Shown: positions 1 to 13,290, counted from the first letter of the stretch. The stretch is 64,000 bases of DNA from Prunus persica (GCF_000346465.2 NC_034010.1:1029415-1093414), one strand, 5' to 3'. The notes: generated from the letters alone by a model not told the origin. A program made the numbers and translations.

Positions 1-620
1 ACCTGGTCGTATACATGCTTCAATAGAAAACAATTTTTAAATGCAAACGTATGCTTCATTATAAACAACTCAAAATGCAAGATGGTGATGAAAACATGCA
101 TTTAAAAAAATTATATGTGGTAGTTTAAATGTAAGGATCATGGCATTATTTGACTTATGGTTATTTGAATCCAAAATTATTTATCAAGTTGTAATTGTCA
201 TTAACTACTCTAATTATATTTTCATAAACAATTATTGGGTGGTTATAACAAATAAATCTGCACTACCAACCGTAGTTTGTCTTCACAAGTTAACCTGAAT
301 TATGTCATTTCTAAAGTGGGAGTAGGTAGTAGCTGGCTGTCTTCTGCGAGTTATTAGTTTCATCTTTGGTTTTCCTGCTTCTTTACCAAAAAAATAAAAA
401 TAAATAAAAAAATGAGGCAGCGTAATAATGGTTCGCGATCAAACGAAATATGGAAACAAGTCAATTTCAACACTTCCTTTTACTCATAGGAAATAACCAT
501 TTTTCAATGTCTAGCTTTACCTGTTAGAAATAAGAATGTCCTAATGCTCCATTTTACCTGTTAGAAATAAACTAGCTCCAACACTTCCTTTTACTCGTTA
601 GAAAAAAAAAAAGCTTTCAC
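1..620. other. AT-rich intergenic stretch
   Basis: No supported gene on either strand. Contains short imperfect direct repeats around 'acctgttagaaataa' (about 519-570) and A-rich tracts. Confidence 0.5.
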
Positions 621-629
621 CTTCTATAA

Positions 630-1020
630 ATTGGGAGGCATTGGAGCAGGTGGCTTGATTAGAAATTCTGCAGGGAATTGGATTAAGGGCTTTTCTGTCA
701 ATCTGGGTGTTGGTTCTACTGATGGGTGTCTCTTCTTGCTGGTTCCATTGCTTCCACTCATTCTCTTTTTAGCTTGATAAATTGTTGCAAGTTGAAGATG
801 CAGTAAGATTGGTTTTGTTCTCTCAAACATGCGTTTCGTGTACAAAACTGTGCTGCTGATGTTTTGGCTCACATGAGTCATGATCTGGTTCTTGGCTTTC
901 ATAGGTTGCGCCTCCTTCTGTTTGTGATAGCCTTGTTGCTGATGTTTGCAGCCTGGCTAGGCCTAGAATAGTGGTTGTTTAGTTCTTTTTGTTCTGGCCA
1001 TTTTGGCCCCTATCTCACCC
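630..1020 (+). pseudogene. LINE-type RNase H fragment, decayed
   Basis: The plus strand around 648-725 reads AGGLIRNSAGNWIKGFS, the pattern of the RNase H domain at the 3' end of plant LINE polyproteins. About 845-915, in another frame, reads CAADVLAHMSHDL, which resembles the end of the same domain. The middle is missing or shifted and stop codons occur, so this is a dead 3' fragment. A long (GA)n tract follows directly. The assignment rests on motif memory only. Confidence 0.55.
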
Positions 1021-1024
1021 ACAC

Positions 1025-1029
<5 letters not shown>

Positions 1030-1078
<49 letters not shown>
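1030..1078. repeat. (GA)n microsatellite
   Basis: About 24 uninterrupted GA units directly downstream of the LINE fragment. Confidence 0.95.
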
Positions 1079-1082
<4 letters not shown>

Positions 1083-1624
1083 AATATGTGAAACAAAAAG
1101 CAGATGCACATCAAATAGAAGGGAATATTAACCATCTGTTTGCGTATATAAACCTAAATGTAGTAGCTCAAGGGTCGAGTCGATTTTATGATCACAACCC
1201 AGGTGCATTAACAGGAAACGTACATTGGAATGATGGTTATTGGCTTTTCTTCACTCTATCTGCTGCTTCTTTTCTCCACAGCATATGTATGAAAGTAATT
1301 AGAAAGAATAAAAAGGAAGTAAAATAAGAAATAAGAAAAAAAAAAAAAAAGTAAACCAATGTTAGTATCATATGAAGTTCAATTCTCACAGGGGAACTTG
1401 AATTCTCCTTATGCATACGGTTCAAATGAAGTTCAATTCTCCTCATGCATACGGGTCAGGGGACCTGAAAAGAAAGGGAAGAAGGGAGAGTTAGCTGGGA
1501 AATGATTTCTTTAGAAAAGAACTAAGAAACAGAGATAAACAAACCCGAAAAATCCTTCCTCTTTGTGTTTCCTTTTCTGTGTAAAAGAATATTCAATTTT
1601 CAATTGGTACAGAGTAGAACTTAA

Positions 1625-1695
1625 TGTCACTGTCTGACATCTTCAATTCGAAGATGACAAAGCACCACTTTCTCCACACAGACAGCCATCTCATG
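1625..1695. repeat. Dispersed palindromic block, copy 1 (copy 2 at about 4230-4310)
   Basis: Both copies share 'gtctga-catcttca-tt-aagatg', a near-palindrome built on CATCTTC/GAAGATG, followed by a tail 'ccac/cagac-gccatc'. They are about 75 percent alike by eye, which suggests a small old repeat family. Confidence 0.5.
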
Positions 1696-3604
1696 TTCAG
1701 AAAAATTACTGCACTACTTGGGTGCTTACAGTTATTGGGTCAAGTTCTACTTTGATACCAGCAATTTTTGGGTACAAAGTAATCCCTTAAACTGTCCATT
1801 CTGTTTGGAAAATGAGCACATGAGGAACACACGCAACAGTTGAGACTTTTTAGATGCAAAAAACACCACAAATGTGCCCTTGACATGCTCATTTCATCGA
1901 ATCGCAGTCGATAAAATTAAGGCCATATTTGGCACTAAGATTGGATTGAATTATGGTATTGCATTGGATTGGATTGAATTTGATTGTATTGGATTGAAGA
2001 GGTTTACACAAATTCAATGATACCTTTAGTAGTACTGCACATGATTAAAGGGCTGGATAAACTAAAATATGCTATTACATAGTCTGGCAGCATAATCCAA
2101 TCCAACTTAATCCCAAATTTTTAATAGAATTCATAATCCTACTACATTTTTGCCCAGGATTATATGGTTAGTATATGACTAAAGAAGCAAAATAAATAAA
2201 AATGTGACTACATGCATCATAGTAGAGCTTCACTCCAAACTGGACGAAAATCATTACAAAAGCTACATCATATTCTGAAGGCAAAATGTGGTCGAAAAAC
2301 CAATGAATATCTAAATATGACAATAACCCAGGCAACATCCTCTAAACAAAAACGTCGTCTTTTATTCAAAGCATCTATCACCACCACCATTGATGAAGAA
2401 AAAACCCATTTGAATCCCACTATCCATTTTTATAATTTATATACAGTCCCCAACCAACCAGTTTGATATTGGCATGCTATCCATACATCCTATCCTTTAT
2501 TCAATTTCATTTTGGCCCAATCTGTAGACACTTATTGAAGCCACAGACAGGCACAAATATAATTGTCAAAATCCTCAACATATGCTCACCCACTCCATAA
2601 TTACTTTTATTTTGAATTCTGTTACATGTATGCTTTCTCCAAAAACTGGATCACCATCAAGCAAGCAATTCTGCGCAAAACATCCGAGTATAAATTACAC
2701 AAACATAAGTTAGTGACGAAAGAGATAAAAATTGCCAAAAAATGCATACACACTTAACACGACTGCAAAAAAAAAATGCAAGACTGGTCATTGTATTCTA
2801 ATTTTTTCCTAAATTAACATGTGAAAGACAAATCCTTAGATTATTTCTTTTTTCGTGACCCCCAACTGGACCATAAATGACCAAACCTGTATACCGATTA
2901 CATTCAGCACCAGAAGAAAGCAAGAAACTCTTTTATACAAGACTTTTAAACAGTATGGCCAACAGGTAATTTCTGGCACTATTTAAACAATGAGAGCAGC
3001 GCAGACCACCAACTTTTCATGTATAGAAGGGCCATGTTATGAGTAAAACCAGAAGCCGAAACTAAGCGAGACTTGAAATCATGATAAAGTGCACAACAAA
3101 AGAAATTGGATAATACAACTTTTTTCTTTTCAGCCTCATGTTCCAAAAAAGCTACAATCAACTTGAATAATGAAATTACGAAAAATAAATTCATAATTTC
3201 TATATCATTCAAGGGAAATAAACAGTGCTGGGAACTTTATCAAACAAAGAAAATTCAAGGCACATGAACCACACCTTTCAAACCACTGGAGTATTCCACT
3301 TGCAATTGAAACACCAGCATGAGAGCTGTGCATATGTTCTTGATGTAAAAAAATCCTGCACATATAGGCAAGATTGAAGCAGACACGACATTTTTCAGTG
3401 ATTCATATAGGCAATATCATACAACACTACCATTAATCAATATGATCATCAACTACTAAAGAAAAACATTCAGTTTGTCTAAGTTCAGTCCCATTTACCA
3501 CTGCAAGATACGTTACAGAACATTATGGTATCAAGGTGTGGTCATCATGCATAATGGCTACTACTTTACTGATAGGTCATCCCCGTTGTATACAAAACTT
3601 TGTA

Positions 3605-4019
3605 TTTGTTATTTGACAACTTAACCTTCTGATTAGAGGTCTGCCATAAATGAAATATTTTTATTTTTTGCTTTGTTTGGTTGCTGAAAATATTAGGAAA
3701 AGTGGAGGAAAGAAATTGAAAGGCTTGAGTCTTAGATGTCTTATGTGATCTAGGATCTAAGAACTGATTTCTCCTATATTCACTCTCATTCTGTCAGCAA
3801 GAAGAACAAATCAAATTATATCTGACTGAGATTAGGAAATCAGCTGTTTAGAAACCACCTGGCATCAACAGAAATTGGTTTTGGAGAATTTTGAGTTAGC
3901 CTACAAGCATTTGGACTATGGAAGTTAGACATTGAGATGTTGTTCTATTTTTAGAAATATGTTGTTCTGTTTGTTATTTGACAACTTAACCTTCTGATTA
4001 GAGGTCTGCCATAAATGAA
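3605..4019. repeat. 50-bp direct repeat, copies 365 bp apart
   Basis: The block beginning 'tttgttatttgacaacttaa' occurs at 3605-3654 and again, identical, at 3970-4019. The spacer is unique. This could be a recent local duplication or the edges of an insertion. Confidence 0.85.
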
Positions 4020-5070
4020 CTATTACATTTATGGAAAGCAGCAGTAGTAAAGAATCAGAATCAAACCAGAACAGAAACTTACATTGGAATGTTGAAACGG
4101 CGTTATTCACCTTATGTGTAGATCAGCAAGAAAGTCTGACAGCCTGAAAATGCCAAAAAGTTAGTAAGAAAAGAAAATTAAATGATCGAAAAAAATACTC
4201 AGAAGGCACAACGCAAACCTAATATTTGTAGCTATCACCGTCTGACCATCTTCATTTCCAAGATGGCGCAGTGCTACTTCCTCCAGACGGCCATCCCTGT
4301 ATGCATGCTGCAATCAGACAACAGCCATGTTCAATGCATAATCATTGTAAGTAAACAGGACCTGCTCCAGCATAGAAAACAAAAATACACGCAAATGAGA
4401 CACGGATAAAAAATGTAAGAGCACAACAGTGAACACCACATTTGAACAGACAACAGACCAGCTCAGGAAGTAAAAAGTAGATGCAAAACATACTTTGAGA
4501 TGGAAATGTGCACATGACAGTAGAAGGAATATAATCTGAAAAGTATAGAAAATTCAGGAGGTTACCATACAAGAAAAAAAGTGTCATCAGTGACAAAAGT
4601 GTCATCAGTGACAGCCCAAGGTGACAACAAAGTGACTTCAAAAAGTACCTCAACTTAGAGAAACCTCAAATAAAAGCCGTGTCGCATATAAAACTAGAAG
4701 AGATTGCCATATACATCCAAAAACCCAAACTTTATGGGCCAGACACAAAAATACGACAAAATGGTGATTGGTCAGAGAGATTGTACAACTGAAAAATTAA
4801 AGCACAAATGCAAATCATAGCCATATAACAGTTTCTTTCCTTTTCATTTTTATCAGTTAGACTGGATGCCGTTGAAAGTTATAAAATGGTTAGCATTAAT
4901 ATCACGTCACACCAATGAAAACTAGTAGACATTCAGAGAACATAACCCCATCACTGGAGAATAAATCTATATTTCATTCATAAATAGGAGTTGTCAAAAT
5001 ACAAACTACAATCAAAACACAGCAACTCCAAAACCCAGAAGGAAATTTGAGAAGATACAACTGGCTAAAT

Positions 5071-8000
5071 CTAGTAGCTCACGGGCCATAAATCTATCTC
5101 ATCTTCACTCGAGTCACTTGTATCAAAACCCATCTGCATTAACAACTCCCTCTCCAATGGGTTTAAATCTTCATTTTCTAAATCTTCAAGTATATAATCA
5201 TCCCATTCTTCTAAGTGCTCGAACATATGAAATATGACATCCATAGGCACAATATCATATCGACGTGGAGGAGGCCTTCTTGGAGGTGGCCTGTGAAATT
5301 TCCATACATATGAGCCTGGCTTGACCGTATGCTGGAACACAAAACATTCTATCCATTAAAGGTGTCACAAAGCTAATCCTCTCCGAGATGAAAGTAAAAT
5401 GAAAACAAAAAAAACGGCACATGATTCTAAGGCCAACATTCAGGAGAAGCTAGTTTAATGCCTCTCCTTGAATATGACCAAATACAACTATAAAAGCAAT
5501 AGAAGGTTTTAATTTCAATGACAGACTATGTCACTAACACAGGAGGGGGAGAGAGAGAGAGAGAGAGAGAGAGCATTACTTCTGTTTCCCCAAGTATCCA
5601 TTATTAAAACCAGAGATTGTTTTCATAATCGCAAACAAGCATCAAATTGATATTCAATAGTATATTGACGTAGACCTTAGCAATGACAAATTACATCGGT
5701 CAGTTTTTACAATTCATCAGTGTCAGTTATGTCAAGGATGGAAAACCTTTGCCAATAGGTATATCATAAAAAGCATGACCATAGTAAACCTCAAGAAGAC
5801 CATACAAAAGTCAAATGACCAATATTGAGTTGAGGTAAGATCATTTACAATGAAAAGGGAAAGAACAAGTTACAAATTTTTTTTGAGACCTTTCCTATTG
5901 AGAGAGGCGATAGCATACTAAACTCACACACACAACACGGATGCTAGGATTCGAACCCAGGACCTTGCCTGAGGGAGTAAATACTCCAAACCACTACACT
6001 AGTGGGTCCTTTGCAACAAGTTACATATTGAACAAGAGAAAAGAGGAAAGATCCAAGAATAAGACCCCAAAAGTATAAGAGAAGCCTAAAAAATAAACAA
6101 ACAGAGATCATGATGCTCCTATTGCCCCAAAAGTATTTATACCAAATACTAGTATTACGTAGAACGCAATGTGTTGTCCTATATAACCCCGTGTTATTAA
6201 ACCAAGGCTTAGTTGATTTTGTTTATAAGGAATCTAGAGGGAGCCATCTGACTATAATTTTTATCATGCAGACACAATTGCAAGCCCTTGGAAGCCTGAA
6301 AGATATCTCAACAGGTTATTGGTAATGCATTGATTCTACATGTTATTAGAGTCCTAGACCGACCAGAAACAACAGGCACAAGGACAGAACATGTGCAAAG
6401 ATTAAAGGGAAAAACGCATACAAGAAATTAAAGTTCTTAAAAACCGAATACAACTACATCAGTAAATGCAGTTATATAAACTCTGGACTATATAATAATA
6501 AATACAGTTTTTCCTGCTCCAACTATGTTGCCTGGGGATGAGCATAAATCAGACAAAATACTTAAACACAGATATTGCAAGGGCCTAAAAGACCAAAGCA
6601 TCAAGTGTATATAAACAGCAGGTATAACATATACCACATAAAAACTCAATATGCAACCCCTTATCCCCACCTACCACTCACTCATACAAGTGCAGGTACT
6701 TCAACTGCAAGTAAGAAGCCACATGATTGGACTTGGTGACACAGAAATAATGTTTTCATCAAAAGAACTAAGAGTAGTATTAGTTAAAGAAACGTGCTTG
6801 ATCAATAAGAATACAAATCACAATATAAAGATCTCAGTATCCTCGGGTAAATAACAAAAGGCCACCTAATTAAGCCACAATGAAGGCATCTACCCGCAAT
6901 CAATCACAACAAAAAATAATAATAAATAAAGCAAGTTTCAAAATAAACAAATAAAATCAAAGGGGCCACACCAAAATCCTTCACAAAGTATATCAAATGG
7001 CTCCACAAACACAAGGATTAAAAAGATAAGAGGAACGGAGTTTATGATTTTAGGTTTGGGGCTTAAGAGGCAAGTAGACTAGCCATCACATACTTGTCCA
7101 AGTCATCAGTAAATTCTTTACATGGTAAATTGCACTCAACATCACAGAAAAACCAATGTGAATGACAATTTCAGCAGCATAATTCCCTGTAGCATTTCTA
7201 TTACCTTATAAAAGCAACTAGTTCCAAATGGGCAGTTCCCATTTCCAAAATCGAAGTGCTTGCAATCAATTGACCTGCAAGATAAAAGAAATATAAGCAC
7301 AAACAAAACAAAATATAATGAGAGAGAAAGAGATTCCAATGTTTCCCACTCTCAAGGCCTTTCCAACTTCAAATCAAAAGAGCAATACAAAGCTGATATT
7401 TCTGTCCTCCAAATTCAGTATTTGATATATAAACAAAAATTAAACTATAATAGTTCTATTCTGAAAAAATAAATTGTGAAAAATATCCAAGGTACAACAC
7501 TGTGCACTGCTAATTGAACCGCAGCTTTTAAAAGAAAAAAAGGACAATTAAGCACAAAATTACCTGAGCCTTGACTTGTAGCTGTCAATAATTTCCTGTT
7601 TCTCTTCTTTTGTGTTATACCAAATGACACTTGGAATGACAAAGTATGACAGCTTCCGACATATTGGGCACGCTCTCAATGCACTATTGACATCCATACC
7701 AGAAGTTGGTGAACTACTACGCCAATTTCGAATACAAGATACGCAAAAAGGATGATCACATTCTGAGAGTATCCCAAACTTCCGCTCAGCAACTGTGGGC
7801 TTTGACAAAACACGTTCCAGGCAAACACTGCATTCTATTTCTTGACTGCGTTTCAAAGCCTCAAGTTGCTTCTGCTTTTCCTCACATGTCTTCATATGCT
7901 CCTCCCTTTCCATAGGTCTGTAAGGATGCAAGCAATGTTTTCCACAGCTGGGGCATATATCTCCATGAATATGAGGACATTTTTCTCCACGAGGACAATT

Positions 8001-9368
8001 ACCAGCTGCAGCAAATGAACAAATAGCATGATCTTCTGGCCTAGTACTCCTAGTCACCCCAGCACCATCATCATCATTGTCACCATTATCAGAATAATCA
8101 TCATCATCCAAGGAACCATTCCAGGCAGGCTTAGAGGGAGGTAAGAAAGGACTACTTGAAGCAGAGAGTTCTGAAAGAATTCCCGGGGAAAGAGCAACTC
8201 CACTTGATGAGGTTCTTGAAGGATGAGACAGAGATAAAGAATCAACAGCCAGAGATTGCCGAGAATTTGGTGATGAAGACGAACCAGAAGACTGAGCCCG
8301 AGAAGCTTTAACATGTTCATATCTGCATCGACTACCAAATGCACAAGCGCCTTTCTGATAAAAGGTACATATCTGTCATGATGAACCAGAAAGCAAAAAG
8401 TTTAGAAGGTAATAATAACTGTTGATTGTTATTACTTAACACAAATACAACTAAAAGTAAGTAGAATAAATAGTTTACATTATTTGGTGTTGCCTTCCAA
8501 TCATGTGAAAACTCACAATGCTCCCCTTTCAAACAGGCTCCATGGGCAAAAAATTTGCAGAGAACCCTGAAGAAATTTGAAATGACAAAAGAACTAGTTC
8601 AATTACCATCACCAAAGACCAACCAAATGAGCCATGTCTTGAAATGTGACAATAAAGAAGTTTGCTAAAACACTATTAAAGGATTTGATCAATTATTCAT
8701 AATTTCACAAATGCATTCCTTTCCAATACCACACCAACTCTCCAGATAAGTTGTAAAAAACCAAATGAAGAGCCACTTAAACTACATAAAAATAAAAAAT
8801 AAAAAACAAAATGAACTAAAGGAGTTTTACAATCACTTTTCTTTACATATTTTTAAATAATTCAGATTTCAAAATCATATCACGACTCAAAATTACTCAT
8901 TTATCCAATATTTTGCACAAATGGGATTATACAACCATTTCATTGATGTTAAACAGAATGGAAAGGTGTTATAAATTCACAAAAGCAGCAAATATAAAGA
9001 CAGAAAATTTATTTTCACATGGGAATTTCCCCAATATTGATTCCCAAAGGACCTCTAACCAACATTACCCAACAAATTAATCAAAGGACAACAACTCCCA
9101 TACCAGTACTGTTCAACATTTCAAATTTAATTTCTTTTTCTTCTTTTCATCCTCTTCATTTCCTCCATTTTCTCAGCAACCAATTAATTTTAAGAAATTT
9201 TAAAACAAAATAAAAATTAGCAATTCCAAGAATCTTTTACAAACATAAAAAAATACCAAATTCAGCAAATTACATATGTAAAATCACATATCCAAAAATT
9301 AGAAGATTCAACAATATTCGTTTTACGATCAATGGTCATCTTCAAAACAAAACTCACCTTTTGGACAT
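5071..9368 (-). CDS. MKRN: Makorin-type RING and C3H zinc-finger E3 ubiquitin ligase
   Basis: Five coding exons on the minus strand: 9368-9358, 8566-8479, 8372-7564, 7274-7205 and 5331-5071. All join in phase to 412 codons plus TAG. Two C-X7-C-X5-C-X3-H fingers lie at residues 7-25 and 35-53. A Ser-rich and acidic linker follows, then a third C3H finger from residue 151 with the makorin Cys-His block [13 protein letters not shown]3HC4 RING spans about 214-271 (ECSVC ... CDHPFCVSC ... CPICR). A last C3H ([17 protein letters not shown]) crosses the exon 4-5 junction. The order C3H-C3H-C3H-makorin-RING-C3H defines makorins, which act as RING E3 ligases and bind RNA through the C3H fingers. The C-terminus is acidic. 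ATG 9368 begins MSKR and reads straight into finger 1. Intron 4 (1.87 kb) holds a SINE. No defect is seen. Confidence 0.95.
5545..5573. repeat. (GA)n microsatellite
   Basis: About 14 GA units inside intron 4 of the makorin gene. Confidence 0.9.
5875..6014 (-). mobile_element. tRNA-derived SINE in makorin intron 4
   Basis: Read on the minus strand, the element starts near AGGACCCACTAGTGTAGTGG (A-box-like). It carries the B-box core GGTTCGAATCC at 5957-5947 and ends in an A-run at about 5882-5875. It is flanked by a perfect 11-bp target duplication, AACAAGTTACA, at 5864-5874 and 6015-6025. A tRNA-like head, A tail and target duplication together define a SINE mobilised by LINE machinery. Its orientation matches the host gene. 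Confidence 0.9.
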
Positions 9369-10049
9369 GGCGATCAAGAAACCGAGGGATAAGCCAGAGC
9401 CTTTCCACAGGAACAAAACTTGGAAACCCTGAAAAGCTTGAGAATGATAAAGAAACAAAGGGAGCAATGAATCAACAAGCCTTAATTATTCATTCCGAGT
9501 CTCTGACAAAGAGAGAGAGGAAAAAGTCTCTGTGCGAGTCTCAAAATTGTGAGTATCTAGGGTTTTTTTGGCGGTCGGTGTACGATATGAAACGGCCATT
9601 GGCTTTGGGATATAATTACGGGCATACCCCTATGGACAGAAGAGGATTGAGAATCGCGGACGAAACGGTAGGTTGTAAGAAATTATGGTATTGGTGGGTC
9701 GGGTGCTACCAAAATAAGAAATAACGGAGGGCCGAAACGCAAATATTAATAAATAATTATAAATTTTCGAAAAGAAAATAGACAGAATTTGTATGAAAAA
9801 CAAGAAAGTTTCTTATTTAATCAATCATATCATATCTATATTTTGACATCTATGCGACTTAAACCACACGTATTCTCCATGGGTTCACGCTATAATCAAA
9901 GCAAAGGTATATAAGTTCAATTCTTCATTTTAAAACCTAAATTTACTTTGAAAGGGGAGTAAAGCAAAGCAATGTTTAGAATTTTCGACAAATAAATAAA
10001 TACAACATTTTAAATAGATGTGTAGCTTATCAATATATTTTAAAAATAC
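9369..10049. other. Makorin upstream region
   Basis: The first ~200 bases should hold the 5' UTR and core promoter of the minus-strand makorin gene. The rest is AT-rich with no other gene. An open frame on the plus strand across 9332-9724 has no recognisable domain and overlaps that leader. Confidence 0.5.
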
Positions 10050-10294
10050 TATAGGGGTCTTTTTATTCCAACAGCCTGACGAATGAGTTTGGGCTGCCAA
10101 AAAAGAGAAACAGATGAAGCTGCTCCTGTGTCTGAGTTCAATGATCAAGCCCTAAGAGTGTTTTGAAAGGGTAGCTGAGCCTTATGAAACATTTTGGTCT
10201 TCTTCGCCAATGAAACCAACAGTCGCTTACAGATAAATTCTTGGCTTGACATGAGAAACTTGTGGCATGGGAGCTGAGCATTCATGAGTTTAGC

Positions 10295-10333
<39 letters not shown>

Positions 10334-11496
10334 CTTGGGTTTCCTATGAGAAACAGATGCTCGAAGTAAGGGGAAGAGAGAGTTTGATTGCTCTCTGGAT
10401 GCTTGTTTATGGAGAGAGGAAGAAGATGGAAGCATGGGTGGCTTTAGCATATTTCTAGCAGCTTGACAAAAGCTTCGTCAAGCTCCTGGGTGATTTGACA
10501 TAAGAGAAAATGGGAAGTAATGGAAAAACAATGCTTGAAATCGAAGGGTTCCAGAGATGAAAGATGATGCTTGCTCTCTCTGGATGTGGGTTTTGAAAGA
10601 GAGAAAGAAGTAAGATGGCAGAACAAAGCATGAAATTGAAGGGTTCCAGAGGGGATGCTTGCCTTCGATGAATTCTCACGGTTTTTGGGAGGCTTGCAGC
10701 GACCCAGGTGAGTTGTCTTTGCTGGGTAGAAAGTGGCTTCTTTTATAGGCACTGAAAACCTTAATTTTATCAAGCCACCATCTCACCTTTTCCTTCACTT
10801 TCTTCAATTCCATCTTATTTGGTGAAACTTCCCTAGCCTGAGCATGTAGGCATGAATCTTTTTGGAGTTCCAAGATCCTCAGGCAGCTGGACTTCTCCAT
10901 GTGGGTGAGGAGCCACCCACTTTTGTTTCTTGTTTTCTTACCAAAGCTTAAAGAGGAAAAAATAGGGAAGGGTGCTAGTCAAAAAAGGTGATCAGCACAT
11001 GGGTTTGCTTGGTTTTGATGGTTTTGACAGATATGCTGAATATTTTCCACGATGCTGGGCTGGGCTATTGGTATTTTGTTTCCAGCGGCCTGTGAGTTTG
11101 CTCAGGCTGCTAGAAAAAGCCTATTTGATCAAGGTGCTGGATATTTTGGCTGATGTGGGATTTCTCCAAGTGTTTGCAAGCCATTAGATATTTTCCTAAG
11201 CTATTGGGCCACTAGGTTTTCTCTCATGCTTACCCATATGTTTGGGCTCAAGGAATGGGCTTGAGTTTTGGTGCTCCCAAGTAGCCCAAAACTTCCACTT
11301 CTTGGACCATCAATGACTTCGTGAATACTCGTAACCATCCATAACACAACCCGCTCAGCAAGCCCCAGACATTCGCCTGGCTTGGGCCCACTTAAGCTTG
11401 TAGTGTGGCATATTGCTTAAATAAGGATTTTTCGCTTGGTGTTGTACTGGGCCGAAAATAAATTTGGACCCAATCTTGGATTTTTGGGCCTCAACA
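10050..11496 (-). repeat. 3' LTR of the minus-strand element
   Basis: Aligns along its length with 16254-17766. It contains a (GA)n run at 10296-10330 and a segment near 11100-11135 that is absent from the other copy. Many point differences from its partner imply an old insertion. Confidence 0.85.
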
Positions 11497-11512
11497 TTTG
11501 CCCCCTTGATTA
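11497..11512 (-). other. Polypurine tract
   Basis: The minus strand reads TAATCAAGGGGGCAAA directly before the TGTTGAGG start of the 3' LTR, as expected for the plus-strand primer of an LTR element. Confidence 0.65.
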
Positions 11513-11944
11513 TTGAGGCCATGAATGTCTATTGAAATGGTCCGAATAATCAATTTACAAAATTAGTGAAATACCCATTCCTAGACATGAAACTATAAAT
11601 ATACCCTATACTATTTAAAGTATAGAAACACACCCAAAATAAACCCAAAAATCGACATCTGTCGATTTTTTAAATTCAATAGCAATGTTGAATTATTGTT
11701 TTGCCCTTTTGCCCAAAATAAACCCAGCTCCAAGGCTCAATTAAAATAATCGACGATTGCTCCTTCAAAATCTCGGAGCTGGTTTGTGAGAAATCGATGA
11801 GCTGCCAATTTAACTAACCTCACCGTCGGAGCCGTAACTCTAATTTTCATTGCTTTCTGGATCTCTCACTTGCTTTCTCACAGATCTTGCAGCTATTTCC
11901 AGATCTCATAGCTCAATCTCTCGCATCTTAGTCATATGCAAGGT

Positions 11945-12345
11945 CGTTTTACAACTCAGGAGGTAGACTCGGGTCCTGATCCATGAGGCCGACTCTTTCC
12001 TCCATCGACAATGATGCGTTGCAAAGGCCTTTTCTCTATTCGGTGAGATCATCAAATCGAAGATCATCAACGACCGTGAGACCGAGAGGTCTAGGGGCTT
12101 CGGCTTCGTCACTTTCAACCACGAGAAGGCCATAAGGGACACGATCGAAGGCATAAACGGCTAGAACATCGACGGTCGTAACATCACCGTCAATGAGGCC
12201 CAATCTGGTGGAAGCGGCGATGGTGGTGGTGGTAATGGAGGTTAAAGCTGTGGAGGATATGGTGGCGTTGGCTACGGATCTAACGGCGTTGGCTACTAAG
12301 GTGGCAATCATCGTGAAGGCGGTGGGGATAGCGTCTCGATGACGA
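11945..12345 (+). pseudogene. Captured glycine-rich RNA-binding protein fragment
   Basis: The plus strand reads GEIIKSKIINDRETERSRGF then GFVTFNHEKAIRDTIEGING: the second half of an RRM with RNP1 intact (RGFGFVTF). It continues with NIDGRNITVNEAQSGGSG and a Gly/Tyr-rich tail (CGGYGGVGYGSNGVGY). This is the layout of plant GRP7/GRP8-type proteins. In-frame stops fall after EGING, in the Gly tail and upstream of the RRM, and RNP2 is unrecognisable. GC content is well above the surroundings, as expected for captured coding sequence. No intron is visible. Confidence 0.8.
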
Positions 12346-12599
12346 TTCGGTTTAGGTCACTAAGGTAATTTGTATTTGATATTCATTTGAGTTTTGAATT
12401 GTGATTTTAATTTTTTGTTGTTTATAATTTGGTTTGATTTTAGATTCGGTTTGGTTATGAATTTGATCTTGTGTTTTGGTTTGAGCTGTGGTTAAAATTT
12501 TGTGATATTGATCAACTTTAATCTCAAGTGAAAGAAGGTGCCCATAGCCATTGCCCGGCCATTCACATCATGATACCATTGACTATCACTGAGGTAATG

Positions 12600-13290
12600 A
12601 AGGTAACACTTTCAAATAGTTCTATGACATAGTATCAACAGTATACTTCTATGACATAGTATTAACAGTGTACTTTTTTTTTTCTTGTAGATGTATTTCC
12701 TTTTGCCTTTGCGATTATTTCTGATGAAACTATGGACAATTGGAGGTGGTTTCTGCACAGGATATCGGATGTCTTGCTGGTTTTTTTTTGAGTTTTTTTG
12801 TATGAAGTGGTATTAACAATGTTTTCTATGAAATAGTAGTAACAATGTTTTTTATGAAATTGTATTAACAATGTTTTCTATAAAATGGTAGTAAAAATGT
12901 TTTTTATGAAATTGTATTAACAATGTACTTCTATGACATGATATTAACAATGTACGTCTATGACATGGTATTAACAATGTATTTCTATGAAATGGTATTA
13001 ACAATGGTTTATTGTATGAAATGGTATTAACAATGTTCTATTTGTATGAAATGGTATTAACAATATCTTTTTGTAAGAAATGGTATTAAAAATATTTTTG
13101 TATGAAATGGTATTAACAATGTTCTATTTGTATGAAATGGTATTAACAATATCTTTTTGTAAGAAATGGTATTAAAAATTTTTTTTTTTTTTTTGGGTAT
13201 GAAATGGTATTAACGATGTTTTTGTATGAAATTGTATTAACAATGTTTTCCTATGAAATGGTATTAACAATGTACTTCTATGACATGGTT
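12600..13290. repeat. Minisatellite, 'tatgaaatggtattaacaat' units
   Basis: About 25 head-to-tail units of 20-30 bp built on TATGAAATGGTATTAACAATGT, with variants (gacatg, gtagtaac) and variable T-rich spacers. It lies inside the nested element, downstream of the GRP fragment. Confidence 0.9.

Larger units (their letters stand above)
1080..4960. other. Intergenic, repeat-bearing, no supported gene
   Basis: Open frames here are short and show no recognisable domain. The stretch lies downstream of the minus-strand makorin gene and may include its distal 3' sequence. It holds a GGATTG/CAATCC-rich block (1940-2115), a 50-bp direct repeat (3605 and 3970), a diverged pair of palindromic blocks (1625 and 4230) and a tandem 'gtgtcatcagtgacaaaa' (about 4580-4613). 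Confidence 0.5.

Noticed and set aside
1940..2115. Second hAT MITE based on GGATTG motifs
   Set aside because: Terminal repeats and a target duplication could not be defined.
5940..6010. Possible tRNA gene from B-box GGTTCGAATCC
   Set aside because: The acceptor stem does not close, and an A tail plus target duplications show a SINE.
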